NCBI GenBank assembly: GCA_017640725.1
Contig: JAEPQB010000002.1
Coordinates: 186,001-250,000, forward strand
Direction: 5' to 3'
Source: Kordiimonadaceae bacterium
Lineage (GTDB): Bacteria > Pseudomonadota > Alphaproteobacteria > Sphingomonadales > Kordiimonadaceae
DNA length: 64,000 bases
The notes beneath the pieces are model-generated. The model saw nothing but the letters and a program-made list of their open reading frames with translations. It was not told where the DNA came from and made no database searches. Shown here in pieces: positions 53,018-60,891 of this stretch. Position numbers and translations under genes: made by a program. Each line of letters starts with the position of its first letter. Position 1 is the first letter of the stretch.

Positions 53018-53533
53018 TTAATCAATTGCATCAGCAGGCAGAGGAAATTCCTCCGTTTCCGCCATCCAGAAAATACTGACAACCCACCAGCGGTCGTTGT
53101 CTTTCAGGAGCTGGATGCTGTTGATACCACGCATGAAAGGTTCTGCGTCGTCAAGGCTGCGTTTGGCCGCATAGGTGCTGAACACTTGTGCAATGGTGCC
53201 AAATTCGTCGACGCGGCGGCCGATTTCCACCTCATGAAAGCCATTACCAACCAAAAATGGCCCCGACCGTTCAATATATTCCTCCGGCGACAAAACCGTC
53301 ATGCCCACAGCGCCTTCGGCATTCTTGCCTGACGGGATCAGGCGGGCGCCAGGCTTAAAAAGATACCTGAACAAGTCCCAGTCTCGCTCCACCCCTTTAT
53401 CACCGGAAATGACCGCATAAAGTGTGGTGATCGTGCTATCGAGTGTTTCCACCTTGTCCGCATACTTGTCGTCGGAGGCCTGCACCGAACAGGTCACCAT
53501 CAACAAAGACATTGCCAAGCAAATGCGTTTCAT
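53018..53533 (-). CDS. Secreted NTF2-like/SnoaL-like protein, unknown function
   Basis: A 171-residue protein with a signal peptide (MKRICLAMSLLMVTCSVQA) and a domain whose pattern of helices followed by long strands (WDLFRYLFKPGARLIPSG, GFHEVEIGRRVDEFGTIAQVFSTYAAK and RWWVVSIFWM in pieces) resembles the NTF2/SnoaL-like nuclear transport factor fold. No catalytic residues can be assigned. Convergent with the sigma factor gene. Confidence 0.75.
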   Translation of the reverse strand: MKRICLAMSLLMVTCSVQASDDKYADKVETLDSTITTLYAVISGDKGVERDWDLFRYLFKPGARLIPSGKNAEGAVGMTVLSPEEYIERSGPFLVGNGFHEVEIGRRVDEFGTIAQVFSTYAAKRSLDDAEPFMRGINSIQLLKDNDRWWVVSIFWMAETEEFPLPADAID

Positions 53534-53610
53534 AAACCCCTCCCATAATGTATGGCACCACCCTACCTCGCGACGGGTTGGGAAGCACCCTAAACCATGG
53601 TTGGCGTTAA

Positions 53611-54366
53611 CTATTTAAAGAAAATGCGGGCAGCCCCAGACTTGTCGAAAGGCTTCCAGTCACCCTCGGGCTGTGCCAACCGGTCTGCAATGGCATACAT
53701 CACCAACGGGTTTACACCGAGGCCAAGGTGGCTTGCTGGCACCTCAATATTTTCGGTTTGGGTCTCCTGTTGTTTCTGCACAGACCTGCGCCAGGCGACA
53801 ATCGAATCCGTTTTCGAATAGATGGATGTTGTTGGCACAGGCGGTGCTTCACCCAGCGTGCGCCTGCGTTTGCGCTCCTCAGCGTTCGGCGTACCGTTCA
53901 CTGCCATGAAGGCACCATCCACCGGTTCGCTGACTGCATGTCCGGAAATGGGACTGCCGAGCGAGATAACTTGCCGAACACACTCAGGGTGAGCTTTAGC
54001 GATTTCGCGCGCAAATACGCCGCCCAGACTCCAACCCACGATAGAGACTTTGCGCCCATGCGAGTCTGAATAGGCGCGCAGCAACGCCTGCATCTCGGCC
54101 TCGCGTTCTTCGTTCACCACGACATTGCGCCCAAGTTCCCACCCTGAAGTGACATACCCGAGGTCTTTAAACAATCGTCGCATCGGGCCAGTTGAAAAGT
54201 CGCTCGCCATAAATCCGGGCAAGAACAGGACGGGGTGCCCGTCACCCTTGGGGAAGGCCCGCATCAACAGGCGAGTGGAGAAAAAGGCATTGAACTCAAA
54301 AATTGCGCGGCTTTCGCTCAAAAGCGCAGCCATCAGGCGCAAGTTCATCGCTTGACTTGGTCGCAT
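53611..54366 (-). CDS. Alpha/beta hydrolase
   Basis: A 251-residue hydrolase with nucleophile elbow GWSLGG (Ser about 118) and the neighbouring HPECVRQVISLGSPISGHAV lipase/esterase-like segment; a His in SHLGLGVNP near the C-terminus may complete the triad. No signal peptide. It follows the WS/DGAT gene in the same direction, after a terminator-like stem, which hints at lipid ester turnover. The start sits behind an AT-rich hairpin. Confidence 0.85.
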   Translation of the reverse strand: MRPSQAMNLRLMAALLSESRAIFEFNAFFSTRLLMRAFPKGDGHPVLFLPGFMASDFSTGPMRRLFKDLGYVTSGWELGRNVVVNEEREAEMQALLRAYSDSHGRKVSIVGWSLGGVFAREIAKAHPECVRQVISLGSPISGHAVSEPVDGAFMAVNGTPNAEERKRRRTLGEAPPVPTTSIYSKTDSIVAWRRSVQKQQETQTENIEVPASHLGLGVNPLVMYAIADRLAQPEGDWKPFDKSGAARIFFK

Positions 54367-54376
54367 ATCAGTATCT

Positions 54377-54398
54377 CCTTATATTCCAAGATATAAGG
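54377..54398 (-). promoter_or_regulatory. AT-rich hairpin over the hydrolase ribosome binding site
   Basis: CCTTATAT and ATATAAGG are perfect 8-base arms around a 6-base loop. On the minus-strand mRNA the 3' arm runs into AAGGAG, the Shine-Dalgarno sequence 8 bases before the ATG. A weak stem of this kind could act as a temperature-sensitive translation switch, or the palindrome could be a DNA operator. Confidence 0.5.
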
Positions 54399-54430
54399 CG
54401 AATTTAGAAAGCTCAATCTAACGTCTGAAA

Positions 54431-54453
54431 GAGACAGGCGAAATGCCTGTCTC
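54431..54453 (-). terminator. Terminator-like stem after the WS/DGAT gene
   Basis: GAGACAGGC and GCCTGTCTC form a perfect 9-base stem with a 5-base loop 22 bases past the stop. On the minus strand it is followed by TTTC only, so read-through into the hydrolase gene is possible. Confidence 0.65.
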
Positions 54454-54475
54454 GCTAGCTTTTGGGCAGGTCGAT

Positions 54476-55999
54476 CTAGTGCAGTTTCGGGTCTGGTCTT
54501 TGCTCAGCCTTAGCCTTACTGGCCGCCGCGGCTTTTGCCTTTGGCTTGGCTTTTGCTTTGGCTTTGCCTTCTGGTGCCGCAAGCTTGGCCGCCGCCCTTA
54601 CGTGCGCATCATAGCTTTTCTGGATGCATTCCGCATAAAAATCCGGATCTGGTACAGCATTCCGGTCAGCCGTGAAGCTGAGCGTTATTTTGCCCATATA
54701 GCTCTGCACAACATGGCCAAGACGCGTGCCGTCGACGAGACACAACATGCCATAATGCGCCACGAGCTGTGCGCCGGCGGAATAAATTGGCACTGGCGGC
54801 CCAGGCACATTCGTGACCACAGTATTGATGAAAGGTTTGATGCGATCGGCAATCTTCAACCGCGTATACAGCATCGAACCAATATTCATCATCGGTGCTG
54901 ACGAAAGCTTGGCCATTTCAGCCATATCGCGCGCACCCATGGTGTCGGTGAGGCCCTTTGCTTTGCCAGTTTCTTCATGCACAAATTTCATGCGTTCGGC
55001 AGCGTCTGCGATATGAGAACCAAGCGGCACAAACATGGCGGCAACCTGGTTGCCCATGGTATTGCGCTCACCTTCAGTGCGCACTGAAATCGGCGCCATC
55101 GCCGTTACCGTCTCTTCGGGAAGCTCACGCTTAGACTCCATATACAGACGCATGGCGCCGCCCACGACAGAGAGCATCACGTCATTGAGCTTCGAACCTT
55201 CGGAGAGCGCGCGAATTTTGTTTACGTCTTCAATGGCAAACGTGCGTGCGTCAAACATACGGTGCGGTGAAACAGTGCCATTAAAGCGGGTTTTTGGTGC
55301 TTTCAACAGCGCCCCTACTTCAATTTCTCCGCTCAGCATACGGCCTGCAGCCTTGGCCATGCCCGGCGCGCTTTTGGCAAATGCTCGCATTTGACGTAGC
55401 GGATTAGAAAGACTGCGCACATACCCCCGCATAAACATGCCAAGCTGGCTGGGGTCACTTTCCGGCCGCCATTCATCTTTGGTAGCGGGTGGCTCTGTGG
55501 CGGCCGTCAAGGTATGCATGGCTTTCATCATATCGACGCCGGAAGCGCCATCAATTGCCGCATGGTGCACCTTGGTAATCATGGCGTAAGAGCCCTTGGG
55601 GATGCCTTCTACGTTATCAAGACCTTCAACGATCGTGATCTCCCATGGGGGACGACTGAGGTCGAGCGGCCGGGCAAAAATGCGCGCCGCCTGGATGCAA
55701 AGCTGCCGCCAGTCACCCGGCTTTGGCAGCGCCACGTGGCGCACATGAAACTCAAGGTCGAAATTGATATCTTCAACCCAGTAAGGATAATCAATACCAA
55801 ACGGTACCTTGACCATTTTCTGGCGCATGGTTTCGGAGAGATGAAGCCTGTCCTGGATGAAAGACAGAATGTCTTTGTAGCGGACGAAACCACCCGGCGC
55901 TGTTGATGGATCATAGATGGATGTTGAGCCAATATGAACCGGCGCCACCGGTTGCTCCATTGCGACAAAAGCCGCATCCAAACCTTGCATTTGCTTCAT
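54476..55999 (-). CDS. Wax ester synthase / diacylglycerol acyltransferase (WS/DGAT)
   Basis: A 507-residue bifunctional acyltransferase with the catalytic HHxxxDG motif as H145-H-A-A-I-D150-G and the N-terminal PVAPVHIGS segment and NTVVTNVPGPPVPIYSAGA region of the family. It makes neutral storage lipids from acyl-CoA and fatty alcohols or diacylglycerol. The last 35 residues are an unusual Lys/Ala-rich low-complexity tail (from APEGKAKAKAKPKAKAA on), perhaps binding membranes or acidic polymers. A hydrolase gene follows. Confidence 0.93.
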   Translation of the reverse strand: MKQMQGLDAAFVAMEQPVAPVHIGSTSIYDPSTAPGGFVRYKDILSFIQDRLHLSETMRQKMVKVPFGIDYPYWVEDINFDLEFHVRHVALPKPGDWRQLCIQAARIFARPLDLSRPPWEITIVEGLDNVEGIPKGSYAMITKVHHAAIDGASGVDMMKAMHTLTAATEPPATKDEWRPESDPSQLGMFMRGYVRSLSNPLRQMRAFAKSAPGMAKAAGRMLSGEIEVGALLKAPKTRFNGTVSPHRMFDARTFAIEDVNKIRALSEGSKLNDVMLSVVGGAMRLYMESKRELPEETVTAMAPISVRTEGERNTMGNQVAAMFVPLGSHIADAAERMKFVHEETGKAKGLTDTMGARDMAEMAKLSSAPMMNIGSMLYTRLKIADRIKPFINTVVTNVPGPPVPIYSAGAQLVAHYGMLCLVDGTRLGHVVQSYMGKITLSFTADRNAVPDPDFYAECIQKSYDAHVRAAAKLAAPEGKAKAKAKPKAKAAAASKAKAEQRPDPKLH

Positions 56000-56165
56000 G
56001 ATTTTCCCCGCCTACCAATTGAAACCACCAAAGTATCACACTTTTTGACGAGGTGCAGTAGTGCAAATGCGCGCAACACTTGATGACAAGTATGTTAGCA
56101 GCGCCTGAAACCGGAACCGGCCAATGGCCGGTTCCTGAAATCATCTGCTGACTGAAACCTAACTG

Positions 56166-56666
56166 CTAAGCTTTGCGAAGCTGCTTCATTTTTCGGGGGT
56201 GGACTGTTTTTTGCTCAATGAAGTGTTTCAGTTCTGCCTGGGCTTTTTCCAAAACCTTGCCCATCTGTGATTTCATCGGTCCTTGCATAATTGCGCCCAG
56301 AAACCCGGTCACGGTCATATCCACTCTCATCTCCAGTACCGTTCGCTGTTCCCCTGATCGTTTTAAGGTCCATTTGTTGAAAGCTGACTGGACAAACCCG
56401 GGCAAGCCCTCGACAATTTGATACGTGAAGGAGTGTGCTGCTTCGTCAAATTGCGTAATTTTTTCGACAGTCTTTCTGCCATTATACATGTAGCAACTTC
56501 GCCCCGCGGCAGTTGACTGCGTGCCGATGCCATCCAGTGCTTCTGATTTTTCCACGTTGGCGTCCCATTCATCGATATGATCAAATCGGATGGCACTTAC
56601 GTCCCAAACTGCGTCAATTGGCACATTGATTTCGCACTTTCTTTCAATTGTGACTGTTTTTGCCAT
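56166..56666 (-). CDS. SRPBCC (START-like) family protein
   Basis: A 166-residue protein with the polyketide cyclase/START-like fold: CEINVPIDAVWDV at the N-terminus, then alternating strands and a long C-terminal helix (MGKVLEKAQAELKHFIEQK). The start at 56666 behind GGGACTCC-type spacing was chosen, the codon at 56750 being out of family. It binds a hydrophobic ligand in a cavity in related proteins. It is 16 bases after the methyltransferase gene, in one operon. Confidence 0.85.
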   Translation of the reverse strand: MAKTVTIERKCEINVPIDAVWDVSAIRFDHIDEWDANVEKSEALDGIGTQSTAAGRSCYMYNGRKTVEKITQFDEAAHSFTYQIVEGLPGFVQSAFNKWTLKRSGEQRTVLEMRVDMTVTGFLGAIMQGPMKSQMGKVLEKAQAELKHFIEQKTVHPRKMKQLRKA

Positions 56667-56682
56667 TGGAGTCCCTTTCTGA

Positions 56683-57567
56683 TCAGATGGATTTATTGTC
56701 GGCCGTGGCCGAGATGATCTGAACCGCGGCGTTAAATCGTATTTGGCCATCGCTGCCTTCGAAATTTCTGAGCTCTACCACGGTTGCACCGTAAATTTCT
56801 TCGGCCAGCCCTTCTGGCAATTCACGCGTGTCCACGCCTATGGGAGAGAGTTTTCGAACAAAACCATCAAGGTCTGATGCATCGAACTGGCAGGTCACAT
56901 CCAATGGTTCGATCACCACGTTTGACCAACCAGATTTTTCCAGGGTTGCAGAGACATATTTTGTATCGCCGAAAGCAAAGGGGCCCGGTGTTCTCGGGTC
57001 GCGCGGCGGCATCGGCTGTAATCGGGAGGCTGCTACGCGCTGCCCTGTGGTCATAAATGTGTTTTCTTGTGGAGTTCGCCACACCAGAAAGCTAAGCTGG
57101 CTTTGATCAGCCGCCATTTTGCGGAAATTCGAAAATGCTGCGACCGGATCAGCGAAAAACATGCATCCAAAGCGCGAAGTGAAATAATCAAATTTTTTGT
57201 TCTCAAAATAATGGGTTTCCGCATCTGCAGCCAATAGGCTTGTGCGCGCATCATGCTCCAGCCCCCGCATTCTGGCTGAATTGATCATGGCTTGAGATAG
57301 ATCTATTCCTGTGACGGTTGCCTGCGGCAGCGCCCGCGCAATTGCAAAAGTTGTGGTTCCATTTCCGCATCCCACATCAAGCACTTCTCGTGGGTTTTCC
57401 TCCGTCGCTTTTTCAATGACCACTTGCAGAAAAGGCTCCAGCATGCCGTCGATGAAGCTGCTTTCTGTGACCCAGGTTTCACCCATTTGGCCGTTCCAGA
57501 CTTCTTTTTGCTCTTCGGCCCATCGCCTTGTCGTCGAGACATTTTTTTGGTCAATCACACTATTCAT
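56683..57567 (-). CDS. Class I SAM-dependent methyltransferase
   Basis: A 294-residue methyltransferase with motif I VLDVGCGNGTTTFAIARAL (in pieces, about 60-78), GIDLSQAMI and the FDYFTSRFGCMFF motif IV region. The C-terminal part is like UbiE/COQ5-type small-molecule methyltransferases. It precedes the SRPBCC gene and diverges from the MerR gene, whose operator-like dyad lies in the shared promoter region (57568-57749). Confidence 0.9.
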   Translation of the reverse strand: MNSVIDQKNVSTTRRWAEEQKEVWNGQMGETWVTESSFIDGMLEPFLQVVIEKATEENPREVLDVGCGNGTTTFAIARALPQATVTGIDLSQAMINSARMRGLEHDARTSLLAADAETHYFENKKFDYFTSRFGCMFFADPVAAFSNFRKMAADQSQLSFLVWRTPQENTFMTTGQRVAASRLQPMPPRDPRTPGPFAFGDTKYVSATLEKSGWSNVVIEPLDVTCQFDASDLDGFVRKLSPIGVDTRELPEGLAEEIYGATVVELRNFEGSDGQIRFNAAVQIISATADNKSI

Positions 57568-57717
57568 TTACAAACTCCTGTAAGTCTTGAAAGTAGGAGA
57601 CCAGAGGCAGCCGCCGGTTCAACCGCAAGGCAAATTCCTGACCGCATTGTGTTGACTAACCGCACTGTTTTCTCCTGCTTATTCTTTGGTTTTTTCTAGC
57701 TGTTGGGTTAGCGTGCC

Positions 57718-57737
57718 ACTTGAAGTCAACTTCAAGT
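57718..57737. promoter_or_regulatory. Operator-like dyad between methyltransferase and MerR genes
   Basis: ACTTGAAGT and ACTTCAAGT are perfect 9-base arms around two bases, ending 12 bases before the MerR start. The size and CTTGAAG/CTTCAAG content are like MerR-family sites such as that of SoxR. Confidence 0.65.
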
Positions 57738-57749
57738 CAAGAGAGAAAA

Positions 57750-58187
57750 ATGCTTGATATATCCGAAGTCGCGAAACGCAGTGGTCAACCCTCATCGACA
57801 CTGCGCTACTATGAAAAAAGGGGGCTTATTCAATCAGTGGGGCGTCGCGGACTCAAGCGCACATTCGAGCCGCAGGTCGTTGATCGTTTGGCACTGATTG
57901 CTCTGGGCAGAGCGGCGGGTTTTTCTCTTACAGAAATTAGCGCCCTGTTTACGCGCAGTGATGGCTTGAACGTGGACCGCGAGGCATTGCTTGCGAAGGC
58001 GGACGAACTGGATAAGTCCATCAAGCGGTTAACCCAAATCCGGGATGACCTTCGAAGTTCAGCCGCTTGCGATGCCCCCAGCCACCTGGAGTGTCCAAAT
58101 TTCAGGCGCGTGATGAAAGCGGCAGGCAAAGGACTTATTCCACCCCTGAAAGGAGAAAGCCCAAGCCGCCTTTCAACTAGCGACTAA
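57750..58187 (+). CDS. MerR-family transcriptional regulator
   Basis: A 145-residue regulator with the MerR helix-turn-helix (MLDISEVAKRSGQPSSTLRYYEKRGLI), a RTFEPQVVDRLALIALGRAAGFSL dimerisation start and a Cys-containing C-terminus (AACDAPSHLECPNFR), which could bind a metal or react with oxidants. The start at 57750 behind GAGAGA is preferred to an upstream codon. The dyad at 57718-57737 suggests autoregulation and control of the divergent methyltransferase operon. Confidence 0.9.
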   Translation: MLDISEVAKRSGQPSSTLRYYEKRGLIQSVGRRGLKRTFEPQVVDRLALIALGRAAGFSLTEISALFTRSDGLNVDREALLAKADELDKSIKRLTQIRDDLRSSAACDAPSHLECPNFRRVMKAAGKGLIPPLKGESPSRLSTSD

Positions 58188-58862
58188 TATTGCTACTCCC
58201 ATCATGCTGAAAGGGACAAAGTGCACGCAGATGGCCTTTGTCGAAGATGTATGGGGCCACCAACCTGCCCAACATCAAAAAAGCCGGTCCAAAAGAGACC
58301 GTTTTTTTTGATGGTAGTGCGGGCAGTCCAGCATCAAACAGTCTCTAGTTCCCAGCAATCAGGGAGTATGCAGGGAAAACGGAACGAATGACGCAGAAAT
58401 CTTCTCGGCTATATGTTCAAACGCAAGGCTGACAAAGGCTTACCAAGAGAATCACCTGATAGTTTTACAGGAAATACCTTCCAAAATTGGAGAGAAACTC
58501 CAATAGCTCAGCGCCTCTTTTCGCAATAGCTATTCGTTAGCTTATGATTTTTAGAAATAGCGAAAAACCATCAGATCAACAAACGACACATTATGCGCAG
58601 AGGCAGCCGTAAAACTGCACGAAACAAATCCGGATATTTGAATACTCAGGCCATAAGCGGACCTGCAAACTCTTGGAAAAAAAGCAAACAACACTGTTAG
58701 CCTAAGTGCAGAATCCCGCGCCTTTTAATAAAGCCTCACTCGATTTCCTTCCAATATTCCAGACGATAATGCAGCTCTGTGTGAGATACAGCTTATTGAG
58801 AAAATGATTTCGTGGTGGTAGTTTCTGCACGCAACCATGGGCCACAGCATAAGGAGTTTTTT
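58188..58862. other. Long intergenic region before the LacI gene
   Basis: About 675 bases without a supportable gene. It contains the MerR-gene terminator (58273-58313) and, near its end, the LacI promoter and ribosome binding site. Small palindromes such as AATAGCTATT (about 58526) are present but too short to assign. Codon-like structure and start sites with ribosome binding sites are absent. Confidence 0.6.
58273..58313 (+). terminator. Rho-independent terminator after the MerR gene
   Basis: CGGTC and GACCG pair around CAAAAGA, extended by A- and T-rich flanks (ATCAAAAAAG / TTTTTTTTGAT), ending in eight T. Confidence 0.8.
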
Positions 58863-59894
58863 TTGGCTGATATCGATGACCAGGGTGTAAAAAGAATGGA
58901 AGACATAGCGCGTATTGTCGGCGTGTCGAAATCAACCGTTTCTCGCGCACTTAAGAACAGCAGCCAAATTTCAGAAAAAACCAAAGCCAAAATTCGCAAG
59001 ATTGCCTTCGAACACAACTATCGACTGTCTGGGGCTTCGTGGCAGTGGCAAGAAAGTAACATGCCGGCAATTACAGTTGTACTACCTACAGGACCAGGGC
59101 GGCGCGGTCGAATTTCAGAGCCTTTTACTATGGAAATGGTAGGTTGTATTGCGGACGAGCTTCTTGACCGCAACCACAATATGCTCCTGACAAAACTGCC
59201 TTTAGAAAACCAAGATACAACCAAAACACTTCTGTCTATTGGCCCCAGTGAAGGGGTCATCATCATTGGGCAGCGCAAAGAGCATTATCGTATCCGACAA
59301 ATCGCCAGAGATATTCCAAACTTGATTGTTTGGGGCGCACGTTTGGACGACCAGAACTATTGCACGGTAGGCAGCGACAACGTCGAAGGCGGTTATATGG
59401 CCACAAAACATTTGTTGCGACTGGGGCGTCAAAACATAGCTTATTTTGGTGACCTTACTGCGGCTGAGCCAAGGCATCGATACATGGGATACAAGAAAGC
59501 ACTTGAGGATACAGGCTTCACAGTTGATCCCGACCTAGTTGTAGAGACTCCGTACGATCAGCTTTCTGCTTTTGCCGAAGCAAGGTCCTGGTTGCGACTA
59601 GGTTTTAAATTTGATGCTATATTCGCCTCAAGCGACGTAGTAGCGATGAGTGCTATTGCAGCCATGAGAGAATCCGGAATTTCTGTACCAGACGATGTGG
59701 CCGTTGTTGGATATGACGATATTCCGATGGCGGAGTACTATCAGCCGCCACTTACAACCGTGCGCCAGAACTTGATGGAAGGCAGCAGCATGCTTGTTGA
59801 TAAACTGCTGCGTATGGCTGAGGGCAACAGGGTGCGTTCCGCTGTAATGCCATGCGAATTGATCATTCGCCAGTCGTGCGGCTCTTCTAAATAG
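58863..59894 (+). CDS. LacI/GalR-family transcriptional regulator
   Basis: A 343-residue repressor with LacI helix-turn-helix (MEDIARIVGVSKSTVSRALKNS after a short lead) and a periplasmic-binding-protein-like sugar domain (GSDNVEGGYMATKHLL, ASSDVVAMSAIAAMRESG, VGYDDIPMAEYYQPPLTTVRQ in pieces). The start is TTG at 58863, 6 bases behind a perfect AAGGAG (58851-58856); the in-frame ATG 36 bases later lacks a site. It converges on the oxidoreductase-phosphorylase operon and probably controls it from the promoter above the TonB receptor, outside the window. Confidence 0.92.
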   Translation: MADIDDQGVKRMEDIARIVGVSKSTVSRALKNSSQISEKTKAKIRKIAFEHNYRLSGASWQWQESNMPAITVVLPTGPGRRGRISEPFTMEMVGCIADELLDRNHNMLLTKLPLENQDTTKTLLSIGPSEGVIIIGQRKEHYRIRQIARDIPNLIVWGARLDDQNYCTVGSDNVEGGYMATKHLLRLGRQNIAYFGDLTAAEPRHRYMGYKKALEDTGFTVDPDLVVETPYDQLSAFAEARSWLRLGFKFDAIFASSDVVAMSAIAAMRESGISVPDDVAVVGYDDIPMAEYYQPPLTTVRQNLMEGSSMLVDKLLRMAEGNRVRSAVMPCELIIRQSCGSSK

Positions 59895-59907
59895 ACCTGC
59901 ACAGACG

Positions 59908-60891
59908 TCACATGCCTCTCGGCCTCAAACCTGCCATTCGGTAGACTTGATCCAGAACTTTCATATTGCTGACGGCGTCCGCGCCGCCAGTCAACACCTG
60001 AGCCTGGCCTTCAAGAACGTGGCGCAGGTGATTTAGCTGATAGCCAAAAGTGGCACCTTCATATGATGTTTTTGAGGACCCATTTTTGTCCGTTACTTCG
60101 ACAAAGCTACCTAATTCGGGTTGTAGTGGGTTATCCACAAAGATCTGACCATCGGATGCCTCGATCAACAAATGGGCGTCGACGCGTTGACTGAGCTCCG
60201 GGCTCATTGAGCATGCAATCCGGCCAAGCACACCTGAAGGGAACACAAAATCTGCCTCCATTGCGACATCAACATCATTAATCTGCGCCGCGCACTTCGC
60301 ATCAACACATTGTGGTTCTTCATTTGCAATCGTACGCAACCAATGTACCGGATAGCAACCAAGGTCCATTAAAGCACCACCACCTTTAGCAGAATCGTAT
60401 CTAAACTCGCTGGCTGAATGGGGGACCGCAATATTGAAACAGGCTTCAATATTAATTAATCGACCAAGTCCGCCTGACTGCACCAATTGCAACACATGCT
60501 TGAACAAGGGGTGAAACCGATAGTGAAATGCTTCCAATAATACGGCACCCTTTTGCCTCGCAAAAGAGACCATTTGAGAAGCTTCCTTTGAATTCATCGC
60601 AAACGGCTTCTCACACAACACCGCCTTGCCTGCTTCCAACGCAGCAATTGTCCATTTCTTGTGGAGGAAGGGCGGCAGACCAATATAGACTAGGTCGATT
60701 AGAGGGTTGTCACAAAGACTTTGATAGCTGCTATCAGCAAAAGGAATGGAGTGTTGTTTGGCATAACAAATTGCCCGTGATTTGGTGCTTGCTGCAACGC
60801 TTTCAACACGAAACCAAGGGTTTTCTTTTGATGGCGCAATTATAGCATCAACGGCGATGCGCGAAGCACCCAATAGTCCAATTTTCAGCAT
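59908..60891 (-). CDS. Gfo/Idh/MocA-family oxidoreductase
   Basis: A 327-residue NAD(P)-dependent sugar oxidoreductase: Rossmann GLLGASRIAVDAII at the N-terminus, the EKPFAMNSKEA motif with catalytic Lys (about residue 95), and the DLGCYPVHWLRTI motif (about 175). Family members act on sugars, inositols or glucosides. It follows the phosphorylase with a 7-base overlap, so both enzymes act in one pathway, perhaps by oxidising the released or bound sugar. Confidence 0.9.
   Translation of the reverse strand: MLKIGLLGASRIAVDAIIAPSKENPWFRVESVAASTKSRAICYAKQHSIPFADSSYQSLCDNPLIDLVYIGLPPFLHKKWTIAALEAGKAVLCEKPFAMNSKEASQMVSFARQKGAVLLEAFHYRFHPLFKHVLQLVQSGGLGRLINIEACFNIAVPHSASEFRYDSAKGGGALMDLGCYPVHWLRTIANEEPQCVDAKCAAQINDVDVAMEADFVFPSGVLGRIACSMSPELSQRVDAHLLIEASDGQIFVDNPLQPELGSFVEVTDKNGSSKTSYEGATFGYQLNHLRHVLEGQAQVLTGGADAVSNMKVLDQVYRMAGLRPRGM

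Noticed and set aside
58188-58862. A short gene or mobile remnant in the long gap before the LacI gene
   Set aside because: No frame has a start with a ribosome binding site or family features, and no terminal repeats or transposase fragments are visible.
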